Source of the DNA: Lewinellaceae bacterium
GTDB taxonomy: Bacteria; Bacteroidota; Bacteroidia; Chitinophagales; Saprospiraceae
Assembly: GCA_020636255.1 (NCBI GenBank)
Contig: JACJYE010000010.1
Span: 124,001-188,000, forward strand
Length of the DNA stretch: 64,000 nucleotides
Reading direction: 5' to 3'
A program made the position numbers and the translations under genes. The notes beneath the pieces were generated by a model. That model searched no databases and had not been told where the DNA came from. It saw only the letters and a list, made by a program, of their open reading frames with translations. Below, in pieces: positions 42,089 through 51,296 of the stretch. Numbering within the stretch: position 1 is the first letter of the stretch; each line of letters opens with the position of its first letter.

Positions 42089-43675
42089 ATGAAAAGAAGA
42101 GACTTTCTCCGCAATACAAGCATGGCAGGCCTGGCGGCGCTGCCTCATTTCATGCCCGGCTTCGGCTCCGGGCTGTTCAATGTTTCGCCCTGGGCACGGA
42201 TATTGAAAACTACGGCCAACCTGCACGATCGGGTGCTGGTGCTCGTGCGCCTCGACGGAGGCAATGACGGCCTGAATACCGTCGTCCCGATCGACCAATA
42301 TGAAAAACTCGCGGAGGCTCGGCCCCAGGTTATTCTTCCTGAAAGCGAGATCCTCCCGCTGAGCGGCTATGACAGCCTGGGCCTTCACCCGGCTATGGCG
42401 GGCCTGCAGAGCCTGTTCCAGCAGGAAAAGCTTAAGATCATTCAATCGGTCGGTTATCCCAATCAGGATTATTCTCACTTCCGCTCGTCCGATATCTGGA
42501 TGACCGGCGCCGATGCCGATGAGGTGCTGAGTACCGGATGGGCCGGCCGATATCTGCATTATGAATACCCCAATTTCCCGGCGGAATACCCCAACGATGA
42601 AATGCCGGACCCCTTAGCCCTGGAGATCGGAGCAACCCTTTCGCTTACGGTACAGGGGCCAATATCCACAATGGGTATGTCGGTGTTTGACCCGGCCGCG
42701 TTCTACGAGCTGATTTCGGGCATTGATGCCCCAGTGCCAAATACTCCTGCCGGCGAACAGCTGGCCTATATCCGTACCGTAGCGCGGCAAAGTAACCTCT
42801 ATGGAGATGTGGTTACAGAAGCTTATGAAGCTGGGGCCAACCTGGCCTATTATCCCGATAATAACGAGCTGGCCGAACAATTGCGCATCGTGGCCCGGTT
42901 GATCTCCGGTGGCCTGAAAACCCCGCTTTATCTGGTCTCTATCAGCGGTTTCGATACCCACGACAACCAGGTGGACAGCTCTGGCCACAGCCAGGGACAG
43001 CACGCTAATCTCCTGCGTCAACTCTCCGATGCTATTTCTGCTTTTCAAAGGGATATCGACCAGCTTGGGCATGCGGATCGGGTACTTGGCATGACTTTCT
43101 CCGAGTTCGGGCGCAGAATTATTGCTAATAACAGCAATGGAACCGACCACGGCGCTGCTGCTCCTTTATTTGTATTCGGGCAAAATGTCAGTGGCGGCGT
43201 ACTCGGGGATAACCCCTATATTCCCTCAGAAGTTTTTGGAGGGGATAACCTGCCGATGCAGTACGACTTCCGCTCGGTATATGCAACTATGCTTAAGGAT
43301 TGGTTCTGCGTGCCGGAGTCTGATATTGAGAGTATCCTGTTCAGCGATTTTCAGGCCCTGCCCATTCTGGACGTGATGGATTGTATCCCTACGGCATCCC
43401 GCGAGCGACATCAGTCAGCCGGCCTGCAATTGCTGGCCGCCTGGCCAAATCCTTTTACGGAAAAAACGACGGTGAGCTTTTCCGGGCAGGGCAGGGTGTT
43501 GCTGCAGGTATTTAACGGTTCGGGTAAGTTGGCCGCTACCCTGGCCAATCGATATTTTCCCAAAGGCGAACACCGGTTGGATTGGGATGCAACAGGCCTG
43601 CCTTCCGGCAATTACTATATCCGGATTCAATTGGGCGCTTTCCAGCAGGTAAAAACAGTCATCAAGGTGCGGTAA
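42089..43675 (+). CDS. DUF1501 protein with Tat signal and T9SS domain, copy 1
   Basis: A 528-residue protein of the DUF1501 family, which is related to the alkaline phosphatase/sulfatase superfamily. It starts with a Tat signal (MKRRDFLRNTSMAGLAALPH). Family motifs are VLVLVRLDGGNDGLNTVVP, QDYSHFRSSDIWMTG, GFDTHDNQ, MTFSEFGRRI and NGTDHGAAAPLFVFG, which contain likely metal ligands. A T9SS type A domain closes the protein (about 445-528, AAWPNPFTEKTTV). It should therefore cross the inner membrane folded through Tat and the outer membrane through T9SS. DUF1800/DUF1501 pairs are widespread but functionally undefined. Confidence 0.9.
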   Translation: MKRRDFLRNTSMAGLAALPHFMPGFGSGLFNVSPWARILKTTANLHDRVLVLVRLDGGNDGLNTVVPIDQYEKLAEARPQVILPESEILPLSGYDSLGLHPAMAGLQSLFQQEKLKIIQSVGYPNQDYSHFRSSDIWMTGADADEVLSTGWAGRYLHYEYPNFPAEYPNDEMPDPLALEIGATLSLTVQGPISTMGMSVFDPAAFYELISGIDAPVPNTPAGEQLAYIRTVARQSNLYGDVVTEAYEAGANLAYYPDNNELAEQLRIVARLISGGLKTPLYLVSISGFDTHDNQVDSSGHSQGQHANLLRQLSDAISAFQRDIDQLGHADRVLGMTFSEFGRRIIANNSNGTDHGAAAPLFVFGQNVSGGVLGDNPYIPSEVFGGDNLPMQYDFRSVYATMLKDWFCVPESDIESILFSDFQALPILDVMDCIPTASRERHQSAGLQLLAAWPNPFTEKTTVSFSGQGRVLLQVFNGSGKLAATLANRYFPKGEHRLDWDATGLPSGNYYIRIQLGAFQQVKTVIKVR

Positions 43676-43966
43676 GATGATTCGCCTGCCCGTTATTTAG
43701 CCAGACAAGAAATTACTGTCTCAGAAATAATTTTTTCATATACAGTTTCGTTCAATACCTAACTAAACTCCACCCAAGGCCGGCAGCCTCTATTCCCTTC
43801 ACTTCTATGCACAGCCATCTCTACCCTGCACTTCTGCTGCCGCAATAAGCATAAGTATACCCCTAAACTGAGGTGAAAGCCTTTGATACCCCTCCCTTTG
43901 CCTCCAGCGCGGATGGCGAAATGGGGCTGAATGTGTATTACTGACATTGTCATAATCCTTTAAACT

Positions 43967-45634
43967 ATGGACAGAAGAACCCTCTTGGGGCTTGCGCCCA
44001 AAGCCCCACCCATTCCAGCTTCGCCCAGAGCTGTTCGATTTTCCCCATTGGCGCCCGTCGATTCCGGGCTCGAACCCTACCAGGGCCCCTGGGAGCTTTC
44101 TCAGGTTTCGCACCTGCTTCGGCGTTTGATGTTTGGGGCAAAATGGGAAGATATCCAGTTTTTCCAACAGATGTCGCAGCCCGAGGCCGTTGGCTACCTG
44201 CTTACGCCGCCTGCCGAGCCGCCTCCGGTACCCGTCAACGACTACAACGACGAAGGTTTTACAGACCCCGATGTACCCTTTGGAGAACCCTGGACGGATG
44301 CTCCAAAGATCGATTTCATCGAAGGCCGCAGGATTGCTTCCCTGAAGAGCTGGTGGCTTGGGAACATGGTAGAACAGAGCCTTTCGCTTCAGGAGAAGAT
44401 GCTGCTGTTCTGGCACAACCACATCCCCGTGGAATTTACGGCTGTTTTTTCCGGGCGGTGGAATTACCGCTACCTGGAAACGCTGCGCCTCCATGCGCAA
44501 GGCAACGTCAGGGCCCTGATCCGCGCCATCACCCTCGACCCGGCTATGCTGCACTACCTCAACGGCCAGTATAATGACGCCGGCGCGCCCGACGAGAACT
44601 ACGGCCGCGAGCTTCAGGAGCTGTTCTGCATCGGGCTGGGGCCCGACTCGGCATATACGGAAGAGGATGTGCAGGCGGCGGCCCGCGTGCTCACGGGCTG
44701 GCGCGTCGATTACGACACGGATGAGGTGTATTTCCAGCCTTCGGCTCACGACACGGACGACAAACAATTCTCTGCTTTTTACGGCAACACCCTGATAACG
44801 GGCAGGGAAGGAGATGACGGTGCGCTCGAGCTCGATGAGCTGCTGGATATGATCTTTGCCAATAACGAAAGCGCGCTGTTCATTTGCCGGAAACTGTACC
44901 GGTTCTTCGTGCACCACGAGATCGATAGCCTTACAGAAGAGCTGGTGATCATCCCTTTGGCGGAGGTGCTGCGCAACAACGATTACGAGATCATGCCGGT
45001 GCTGGATACTTTGTTCAACAGCCAGCATTTCTTTGATTACCTGGCCAAGGGTGCGATGATCAAGAACCCGATGGATTTTATTGCGGGCTTATTCCGGGAG
45101 TTCAATACGGCTATTCCGCCACGTGATATGCTTTCCGACCGCTACGAGTTCAATGGAACGCTGGTTTCTTTCTGCAAAGATTTCAGCATGGACCTTGGCG
45201 ACCCGCCCCATGTTGCCGGCTGGCCGGCCTATTATCAGCTACCGATGTACGTAAAGCACTGGATCACGACCAATACCATGCCACGCCGCGCCGAATTTAT
45301 CGATTGGATAATGGGCCCCGGCATTTCTACGGAAGGCTTTGAAGCCAGGCTCGACGTGCTGAGCGCTGTGGCGCAGCTTCCTGATCCCGGCAACCCCGAT
45401 GTGCTGGTCGACACCGCCCTGGCCTGGCTGTACAGCATCGAGGCGCCGCCGGAATTTCACGATCAGCTGAAGTCCATTCTGCTTTCCGGGCAGCTGAGCG
45501 ACTATTACTGGACGGACGCCTGGTCGGCCTACGCTTTTAACCCGGATGACCCGGCTGCCCAGGATGTGGTGCGCAACCGCCTGCAAAGTTTCTTTTACAC
45601 CATTCTTCAACAGGCGGAGTACCAGCTCTGCTAA
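43967..45634 (+). CDS. DUF1800 family protein, copy 2
   Basis: A 555-residue paralogue of the protein at 40407-42077, highly similar over its whole length (both share VDSGLEPYQGPW, SHLLRRLMFGAKWED, HNHIPV/HNHLPV and DPPHVAGWPAYYQLP). The first 30 residues differ and again show no real signal peptide, although MDRRTLLG has an RR pair. It is followed 12 bp later by its own DUF1501 partner. The 291-bp gap upstream (43676-43966) contains no recognisable promoter, repeat or gene. The pair is best explained as a tandem two-gene duplication followed by divergence. Confidence 0.9.
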   Translation: MDRRTLLGLAPKAPPIPASPRAVRFSPLAPVDSGLEPYQGPWELSQVSHLLRRLMFGAKWEDIQFFQQMSQPEAVGYLLTPPAEPPPVPVNDYNDEGFTDPDVPFGEPWTDAPKIDFIEGRRIASLKSWWLGNMVEQSLSLQEKMLLFWHNHIPVEFTAVFSGRWNYRYLETLRLHAQGNVRALIRAITLDPAMLHYLNGQYNDAGAPDENYGRELQELFCIGLGPDSAYTEEDVQAAARVLTGWRVDYDTDEVYFQPSAHDTDDKQFSAFYGNTLITGREGDDGALELDELLDMIFANNESALFICRKLYRFFVHHEIDSLTEELVIIPLAEVLRNNDYEIMPVLDTLFNSQHFFDYLAKGAMIKNPMDFIAGLFREFNTAIPPRDMLSDRYEFNGTLVSFCKDFSMDLGDPPHVAGWPAYYQLPMYVKHWITTNTMPRRAEFIDWIMGPGISTEGFEARLDVLSAVAQLPDPGNPDVLVDTALAWLYSIEAPPEFHDQLKSILLSGQLSDYYWTDAWSAYAFNPDDPAAQDVVRNRLQSFFYTILQQAEYQLC

Positions 45635-45646
45635 AAAAACCGGATC

Positions 45647-47227
45647 ATGAAAAGAAGGAGTTTCCTGAAGTATTCCGCGGCAGGGCTGGCCTTGCCTCAT
45701 TTTGTTCCCGGTTATGGTTCTAACTTGTTGGGCGCAGCCTCATGGGTGAAGCTGCTGGCCAATTCGGCCAATGACCACGGCCGGGTGCTGGTGCTCGTGC
45801 GCCTCGATGGCGGTAACGATGGCCTGAATACCGTCGTGCCGCTCGACCAGTACGGCAACCTGGCCAACGCCAGGCCTCAGATCCTCATCCCCGAACAGAA
45901 CGTACTGGCCCTCGACGGCTATGATAACGTTGGCCTGCATCCGGTGATGTGGGGCATCCGCGACCTGTTCAATGAAGGCAAGATCAAGGTCGTCCAGTCT
46001 GTAGGTTATCCCAACCAGGATTTTTCCCACTTCCGCTCGTCCGATATCTGGATGACCGGCGCCGATGCCGATGAAGTGCTGAGCACCGGCTGGGCCGGGC
46101 GCTACCTGCAATACGAATATGCCAATTACCCTGCTGATTATCCCAACGAGGGCATGCCTGACCCTTTGTCCCTGCAGATCGGCGGCAACCTCGCGCTGGC
46201 ATTCCAGGGCCCGCTCACCTCGATGGGCATGTCCATATTCAACCCCGAGCAATTTTACCAGCTGGTCGGCAACTACGAAGGGCCGGCGCCGGATACGCCT
46301 GCCGGTGGCCTGCTCATCCACGTGCGCACCATCATGCGACAGACGAACCTCTATGGCGATGTGGTAAAAGACGCGTATGAGCTGGGCACGAATATGGGCG
46401 CCTATCCAAACCAGAATTACCTGGCAGACCAGCTGAAGATCGTCGCGCGACTGATCTCCGGTGGCCTGAAAACGCCGATCTATCTGGTGACGATGGGTGG
46501 TTTCGACACCCATGACAACCAGGCAGTGCCCGACAACCCGGCAAAAGGAGAACACGCCGCGCTGCTGGGGCAGATGTCGGAGGCCATTTCAGCTTTTGTC
46601 CGGGATATTGAATTGCTCGGGCATGCAGACCGCGTGCTCGGCATGACCTTCTCCGAATTTGGCCGCCGCATCGTGGCTAACAACAGCTTTGGGACCGACC
46701 ATGGCGCGGCTGCGCCGATGTTCATCTTCGGCCAGCCGGCCGACGGCGGAGTGTTGGGAGATAGCCCTGTCATTCCACCCAATGCCGATTCGGGGGATAA
46801 CGTGCCCATGCAATACGATTTCCGCTCGGTATACGGAACCCTGCTACGCGATTGGTTCTGCGTGCCTGAAGAAGACCTGGAAAGCATCCTGTTCGAGAAT
46901 TACCAATTCCTGCCGCTGCTGAGCAACCCAGGCTGCCTGCCTACGGATATCCGGGACAGGAACCAGCAGGCAGGGCTGTCACTGCTGGATGCATGGCCCA
47001 ACCCATTTACGGGCCGGACAACGATCCGTTTTGAGGGGCAGGGCAGGGTGCTGATCCAGGTTTTCAATGGCGCCGGGCAATTACTGGTTACGCTGGCCAA
47101 CCGCCAGTATCCCGAAGGTGTACACCTGGTCGATTGGGATGCTGAGGGCTTTCCGGTAGGGAACTATTACGTCCGCTTGCAGCAGGGCGCTTTCCAGCAG
47201 GTGAAAAGCGTCGTAAAAGTGCGTTAA
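45647..47227 (+). CDS. DUF1501 protein with Tat signal and T9SS domain, copy 2
   Basis: A 526-residue paralogue of the 42089-43675 protein. The Tat signal is MKRRSFLKYSAAGLALPHF. All DUF1501 motifs are kept (RLDGGNDGLNTVVP, FSHFRSSDIWMTG, GFDTHDNQ, TFSEFGRRIV, GTDHGAAAPMF), and the T9SS domain starts near DAWPNPFTGRTTI. Short coding stretches are nearly identical in DNA to copy 1 (around 42480-42535 and 46030-46085), suggesting recent duplication or gene conversion. The gene is convergent with mqnB, with a 4-bp gap. Confidence 0.9.
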   Translation: MKRRSFLKYSAAGLALPHFVPGYGSNLLGAASWVKLLANSANDHGRVLVLVRLDGGNDGLNTVVPLDQYGNLANARPQILIPEQNVLALDGYDNVGLHPVMWGIRDLFNEGKIKVVQSVGYPNQDFSHFRSSDIWMTGADADEVLSTGWAGRYLQYEYANYPADYPNEGMPDPLSLQIGGNLALAFQGPLTSMGMSIFNPEQFYQLVGNYEGPAPDTPAGGLLIHVRTIMRQTNLYGDVVKDAYELGTNMGAYPNQNYLADQLKIVARLISGGLKTPIYLVTMGGFDTHDNQAVPDNPAKGEHAALLGQMSEAISAFVRDIELLGHADRVLGMTFSEFGRRIVANNSFGTDHGAAAPMFIFGQPADGGVLGDSPVIPPNADSGDNVPMQYDFRSVYGTLLRDWFCVPEEDLESILFENYQFLPLLSNPGCLPTDIRDRNQQAGLSLLDAWPNPFTGRTTIRFEGQGRVLIQVFNGAGQLLVTLANRQYPEGVHLVDWDAEGFPVGNYYVRLQQGAFQQVKSVVKVR

Positions 47228-47231
47228 GCGC

Positions 47232-47912
47232 TCACCCTCCGAGGGATTGTACCAACGCTATCAGCACCTCGTTCAGCCGTCCGATGGCCAGGGGGATATT
47301 CCAGTTTTCGCGATTGCGCGGTTCGACGAAATTGGATATCCCCCTGATCTCGAGGAATGGTATTTGTTCCAACAGACAGGCATAGAAGAAAGCTGCGCCT
47401 TCCATGCTTTCAATATCTGCATCCGGATATTTTTTCAAAATAGCCTCGATATCCGGCTGGTGGCCGTGTACCCGGTTGACGCTCAGGCCGTGGGCTTTTG
47501 GGAGGAAGGAAGAAGTATCGGAAGGTTCGTTTACCAGTCGGCCCGCCGAAAAAGGCGGTGCATTAGCGTCGATAAGGCCCATTTCGTGGACATCGGTGAA
47601 GCTGCCGTCGGCTTCCTGTACGCCGAGGTCGGCAAACCGCTCGCTTACTACCTGTACGACATCACCGATCCTGAGGCTGGTGCTGAAAGCCCCCGCAATA
47701 CCCGCATTGATAGCCAGGTGGACTTCTTTTGCGCCCAGTACCCGGCCCATCGCGTAAGCCATTAAAGGTAGCCCGACACCGGTGATGAGCACGGAAACCT
47801 GTATAGGGCCCCGCTGATAGAGGTATGGGGTGCTTTTTACATAGTGCTTATCCAGGTATTCCTGGAGTGGTTGTATCTCGAATGGTGTCGCCGAGGCGAT
47901 GAGGATGTTCAT
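47232..47912 (-). CDS. mqnB: Futalosine hydrolase
   Basis: A 226-residue nucleosidase of the MTA/SAH phosphorylase-like family. It matches futalosine hydrolase, which releases hypoxanthine from futalosine in the alternative menaquinone pathway. Supporting motifs are MNILIASATPFEIQPL, INAGIAGAFSTSLRIGDVVQV, ADIESMEGAAFFYACL and FLEIRGISNFVEPRNRENW; the last distinguishes MqnB from MTA/SAH nucleosidase. The frame reaches 47999, but the family start is the ATG at 47910-47912. No other mqn genes are in the window. Confidence 0.9.
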   Translation of the reverse strand: MNILIASATPFEIQPLQEYLDKHYVKSTPYLYQRGPIQVSVLITGVGLPLMAYAMGRVLGAKEVHLAINAGIAGAFSTSLRIGDVVQVVSERFADLGVQEADGSFTDVHEMGLIDANAPPFSAGRLVNEPSDTSSFLPKAHGLSVNRVHGHQPDIEAILKKYPDADIESMEGAAFFYACLLEQIPFLEIRGISNFVEPRNRENWNIPLAIGRLNEVLIALVQSLGG

Positions 47913-47976
47913 TGGTAATGTTTTCGGGCTTCCGGTTAGTGTTATCGGGCTCTGTTCTGACAGGGCCAGGGCCTGC

Positions 47977-48801
47977 TTATTCCCCCCTTTTTTGCCCAAA
48001 CCCGTAGCTTACTCCCGCAGCGGGCGTGAACCCTAATACCTGGTGGTAGCGTGAAGCGATATCTAGGCTCAGGCCGTTGGCCAACCGATAGCCCAGCCCA
48101 AAGCTGATCTCTGTAGGGCGGGTGGCCACACCCAGCCGCAGCGCCAGGGGCTCGGCGATATAGTATTCTACCCCTACTTTGGTGCGCGCGGCATAATCGA
48201 TGTCTTTCTCCACCTCCGCCAGCAGGCTCAGCTTGTCGGAGGGCAGATAGGACAGGCCGATCTTTAACACGGTAGGCAGGTAGGCGTTATCTGCTATTTC
48301 TACTCTTGCCGGGCTGAAAATGTGGACGCCGAGGTTCAGCCCGGGGGTGAGCTCTGCCAATGCGCCCAGTTCGAAAGTAAAGGCCGCCTTATTGCCGTAG
48401 TCCGGGATGCGGGTGTTCAGCATCAGGAATTGCGCGCCTATGGCGAAGCGGTTAAAAAGCCTTCGCCCGTATGCAAGGCCTATGCGTTGTTCGTTATAGG
48501 CCTCAAAACCGAAATAGTTGAGCGAGAGCCCGAACGTACCGGAACTGGTAGGGTAGGCTGCGCCGAAAGAAAAGGACTGTAACTCTTCCAGCAGGAAACG
48601 CCTTTCTGCAAATGCCAGGCCCGACACTGTTTCCAGCGAGGCCAGCCCGGCCTGGTTGCCGAACAGGCTGTTGACATCTTCGAAGGCTACGCCTGCCTGC
48701 CCCATAGCTATGCCCCTGGCCCCGGCAGCGGGAAGCGCTCCGTTTTGCGCAAAGGCGTTCAGGCAGATCAGTACGAAAAAAGTTGGTAACAGGTGTTTCA
48801 T
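47977..48801 (-). CDS. PorV/FadL-like outer membrane beta-barrel protein
   Basis: A 274-residue protein with a signal peptide (1-18) and alternating beta-barrel strands. GARGIAMGQAGVAFEDVNSLFGNQAGLA is the N-terminal hatch motif shared with PorV/PorQ-like and FadL-like barrels of Bacteroidota, and the protein ends in strands such as GVSYGF. PorV is the T9SS shuttle, but this protein is shorter than PorV (near 390 residues) and close in size to PorQ-like proteins. Exact role unknown. It is 64 bp upstream of mqnB on the same strand. Confidence 0.65.
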   Translation of the reverse strand: MKHLLPTFFVLICLNAFAQNGALPAAGARGIAMGQAGVAFEDVNSLFGNQAGLASLETVSGLAFAERRFLLEELQSFSFGAAYPTSSGTFGLSLNYFGFEAYNEQRIGLAYGRRLFNRFAIGAQFLMLNTRIPDYGNKAAFTFELGALAELTPGLNLGVHIFSPARVEIADNAYLPTVLKIGLSYLPSDKLSLLAEVEKDIDYAARTKVGVEYYIAEPLALRLGVATRPTEISFGLGYRLANGLSLDIASRYHQVLGFTPAAGVSYGFGQKRGE

Positions 48802-48872
48802 AAAGTCAATTGGTCTGGCCGGATACCCGGCAATAAAGCGTAAGGCAACGTTAACAATTATCGCCCATACTT

Positions 48873-50051
48873 TTATAGATCAACACCATTCTCATGGGCC
48901 ACCCTGGAAAAAAACTCGCCCGCAGGGGTCATCTCGCGTTCCATAGTTTTGAGGTCCACCCGCACCAGCCCGAAGCGGTAGGTGGGGCCCAGGTTCCATT
49001 CGAAGTTGTCCCAGGTACTCCAATGGATGAATCCGAGGATGGGGATACCGTCCTGAATGGCCTGGTGTACGACTTTCAGGTAGTCCCGGATCGCCTGTAT
49101 GCGCACCTGGCTGTCGTCGGTGCAAATGCCGGTTTCAGTGATGATGATAGGCTTCCCGAACCGCCGGTAGAACCGGCGCAGGATGATGCCCAGCCCTTCG
49201 GGCCGGTAGCCCCACATTTTGTCGTGAGGTATCCCCCGTTTTCTGAGCGCTCCGGGGCTTTCCACTTCCGTTAGTGGAAAAGGCGTGAAAGGCACAAAAG
49301 CGTAATAGCTTAGCCCCCAGTAATCGACATCTCGGAACAGCCCTGCCGCCCGGCGGTTGAACCACCAGTCGGACAGATAGGCCGGTATGGCGCCAGGCCA
49401 GTTCAGCCCCTTAAAATAGGCCGTGTTGAGCGATATGCCGACAGGAACACCCGGATAACGGGCTTTTAACAGGCTGTAGGCGACTTTATGGGCCTGCGCC
49501 ATCAGCCCTATGGCCCGGTTGGCTTTGCGATAGCTTTTCCGAAATGGCGGAAAATGTCCCAAAAAGTAGGCATTCATAGCATACACGTTCGGCTCGTTGA
49601 AGGTGTTCCAGTTGAATACGTATTCGCCAAAGTGTTCCATGCATTGCCGGGCATAGTCAACAAAAGGGGAGAGGTTATCCTCGTTTAACCAGCCGCCGTT
49701 CTCTTCAAACCATAAGGGGTTGGCAAAATGGTGCAGGACGAACAGGATGCGCGTACCGCCTTCCCGCAGCAGCTCGAAGAACTGTTGGTATTCCCGCACT
49801 ACGCCTTCGTCGAAGGGCGCAAAAGGCGCTGCCTGGAGGCGTGCCCAATCGACGCCGCATCGGTAAACGCTGCCGAAGCGGAGGATATACCTGGCGTCGA
49901 GTTCGCGCAGTGCTTCATGGGCCGTGGTTTGGTTAAAAACGAACCCGTCGCGGGCTTTTATTCCCCGCCAGCTATGCGCAGAGGCGGTTTCTACCTGTGC
50001 AGCAGAAGTAGAGGTGCCCCAGAAAAAACCTTCGGGAAAAGCTAACCGCAT
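48873..50051 (-). CDS. Family 1 glycoside hydrolase (beta-glucosidase type)
   Basis: A 392-residue GH1 enzyme. It opens with FPEGFFWGTSTSAAQVE. The acid/base is Glu153 in NTFNEPNVYA and the nucleophile Glu306 in IIITETGIC, where most GH1 enzymes have TENG. HWSTWDNFEWNLG and YRFGLVRVD are the aglycone-site end motifs. It is shorter than the usual 440-480 residues, with reduced loops. There is no signal peptide, so it is cytoplasmic, probably cleaving beta-glycosides taken up by the cell. It is on the same strand as the PD40 gene upstream (77-bp gap). Confidence 0.92.
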   Translation of the reverse strand: MRLAFPEGFFWGTSTSAAQVETASAHSWRGIKARDGFVFNQTTAHEALRELDARYILRFGSVYRCGVDWARLQAAPFAPFDEGVVREYQQFFELLREGGTRILFVLHHFANPLWFEENGGWLNEDNLSPFVDYARQCMEHFGEYVFNWNTFNEPNVYAMNAYFLGHFPPFRKSYRKANRAIGLMAQAHKVAYSLLKARYPGVPVGISLNTAYFKGLNWPGAIPAYLSDWWFNRRAAGLFRDVDYWGLSYYAFVPFTPFPLTEVESPGALRKRGIPHDKMWGYRPEGLGIILRRFYRRFGKPIIITETGICTDDSQVRIQAIRDYLKVVHQAIQDGIPILGFIHWSTWDNFEWNLGPTYRFGLVRVDLKTMEREMTPAGEFFSRVAHENGVDL

Positions 50052-50106
50052 GCCTGTAATTTTAAACCGTAACCCGGAAAGTGTGGGCCTCAGGGCTTCC
50101 CTTCCT

Positions 50107-50129
50107 GGCCTCCAAACAAGCTCTAAGGC
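50107..50129 (-). repeat. Dispersed 3'-UTR hairpin element, copy 2
   Basis: Read on the minus strand, GCCT-TAGAGCTTGTTTGGA-GGCC follows the stop codon of the PD40 gene and shares 20 consecutive bases (50105-50124) with the element after kdsB at 17196-17219, including the core GAGCTTGTTTGGAGGCC. Confidence 0.5.
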
Positions 50130-51229
50130 TATTCTACCCAGTCGGCCACAAAAACGTTAGTGTTTCTGGTGCCGCCGTTAAACCTGTTCGACGAAAACGC
50201 GATCTTTTTCCCATCTGGCGAGAACATAGGGAACGCATCGAATGTCGCATCATACGTGATCTGCTGCAGGCCCGTGCCGTCCAGTTTAATGGAAAAGATG
50301 TTGAATTGCCGGCCGCTTTCGCTATGGTGGTTGGAGGCGAATAGTATCCGTTCGCCAGATGGGTGGAAATAGGGCGCCCAGTTGGCTTTGCCCAGGCTGG
50401 TGATCTGCTGCATATCGCTGCCGTCAACATTGCATACGAATACCTCCATTTGGGTCGGCTGTACGAGCCCTTGGGCCAGCAGGCCTTTATAGGTTTGCTG
50501 CTCCTCTTCCGTTTTCGGGCGGGAAGCGCGGAACACCAGCTTCTTGCTGTCCGGCGAGAAAAAGGCGCCGCCGTCGTATCCCAGTTCGTTGGTGACCTGT
50601 TTTTTGTTGCTGCCGTCAATATCCATGGTCCACAGTTCCAGGTCGCCGGAGCGTGTGGAGGTGAAAACGATCTTTTTCCCATCGGGCGAGATCGTGGCCT
50701 CCGCGTCATAACCTGGGCTGTCGGTCAATTGCCCGATGATGCTGCCGTCGAGCCTGGCTACGAAAATGTCAAAGGATTCGTATATAGGCCAGACGTACTT
50801 TCCATCGACGACAGGCGGTGTTTCCGGGCAGGCTTCATCATCCAGATGCGTAGACGCGTAAAGGATGGTGGTGTCGCCGGGCAGAAAGTAGGAGCAGGTG
50901 GTGCGGCCTTTGCCGGTGCTCAGCATGGGCGGCTTATCACCTGTATACCCTGTAACAGGCATGTAGAAGATCTGGTCACAATCCGTGCCCCAGGCGGCGT
51001 TGGTCGCCTGAAAGGTGAGCTGTTGGCTACTATAACTGAAGTAGGCCTCGGCATTGTCACCTCCGAAGGTGAGCTGATGGACGTTCTTCAGGTGTGTTTC
51101 CTGTTCGTAACGCAGGGTATCGGCCGTTTCACTGGCTGCTTCCGTTGCGTTTTGTTCTTTGTTGCCAGCAGGTTGGCAGGCCACCGCGATCAGCGCGAGG
51201 AGGAAAAGCGAGGTAAAGCGAAAATCCAT
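50129..51229 (-). CDS. TolB/PD40-type beta-propeller lipoprotein
   Basis: A 366-residue lipoprotein: signal peptide with lipobox (LIAVAC, Cys18) and repeated PD40 blades. Blades are recognised by ISPDGKKIVFTSTRSGDLELW, FSPDSKKLVFRAS, FHPSGERILFASNH and FSPDGKKIAFSSNR, each followed by a Gln-Ile/Val-Thr strand. Such propellers bind proteins or peptides in the periplasm; the partner is unknown. The start is the ATG at 51227-51229; the frame to 51271 adds no signal character. A -7-like TATCTTTG lies 15 bases upstream. Confidence 0.85.
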   Translation of the reverse strand: MDFRFTSLFLLALIAVACQPAGNKEQNATEAASETADTLRYEQETHLKNVHQLTFGGDNAEAYFSYSSQQLTFQATNAAWGTDCDQIFYMPVTGYTGDKPPMLSTGKGRTTCSYFLPGDTTILYASTHLDDEACPETPPVVDGKYVWPIYESFDIFVARLDGSIIGQLTDSPGYDAEATISPDGKKIVFTSTRSGDLELWTMDIDGSNKKQVTNELGYDGGAFFSPDSKKLVFRASRPKTEEEQQTYKGLLAQGLVQPTQMEVFVCNVDGSDMQQITSLGKANWAPYFHPSGERILFASNHHSESGRQFNIFSIKLDGTGLQQITYDATFDAFPMFSPDGKKIAFSSNRFNGGTRNTNVFVADWVE

Positions 51230-51243
51230 ATCCGGTTTTTCTG

Positions 51244-51251
51244 CAAAGATA
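51244..51251 (-). promoter_or_regulatory. Putative -7 element TATCTTTG for the PD40 gene
   Basis: The minus-strand octamer matches TAnnTTTG and lies between the end of the thioredoxin-like gene (51297) and the PD40 ATG (51229). A TTG at the -33 distance is missing. Confidence 0.35.
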
Positions 51252-51296
51252 TATTTTCCCTCCTTATTCACGGCCCGCGCAATGTAAAATTGGCCC

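Noticed and set aside
43676..43966. Possible gene or mobile remnant between the duplicated DUF pairs
   Set aside because: No frame has a start, domain or homology to the flanks, and no terminal inverted repeats or target duplications are seen.
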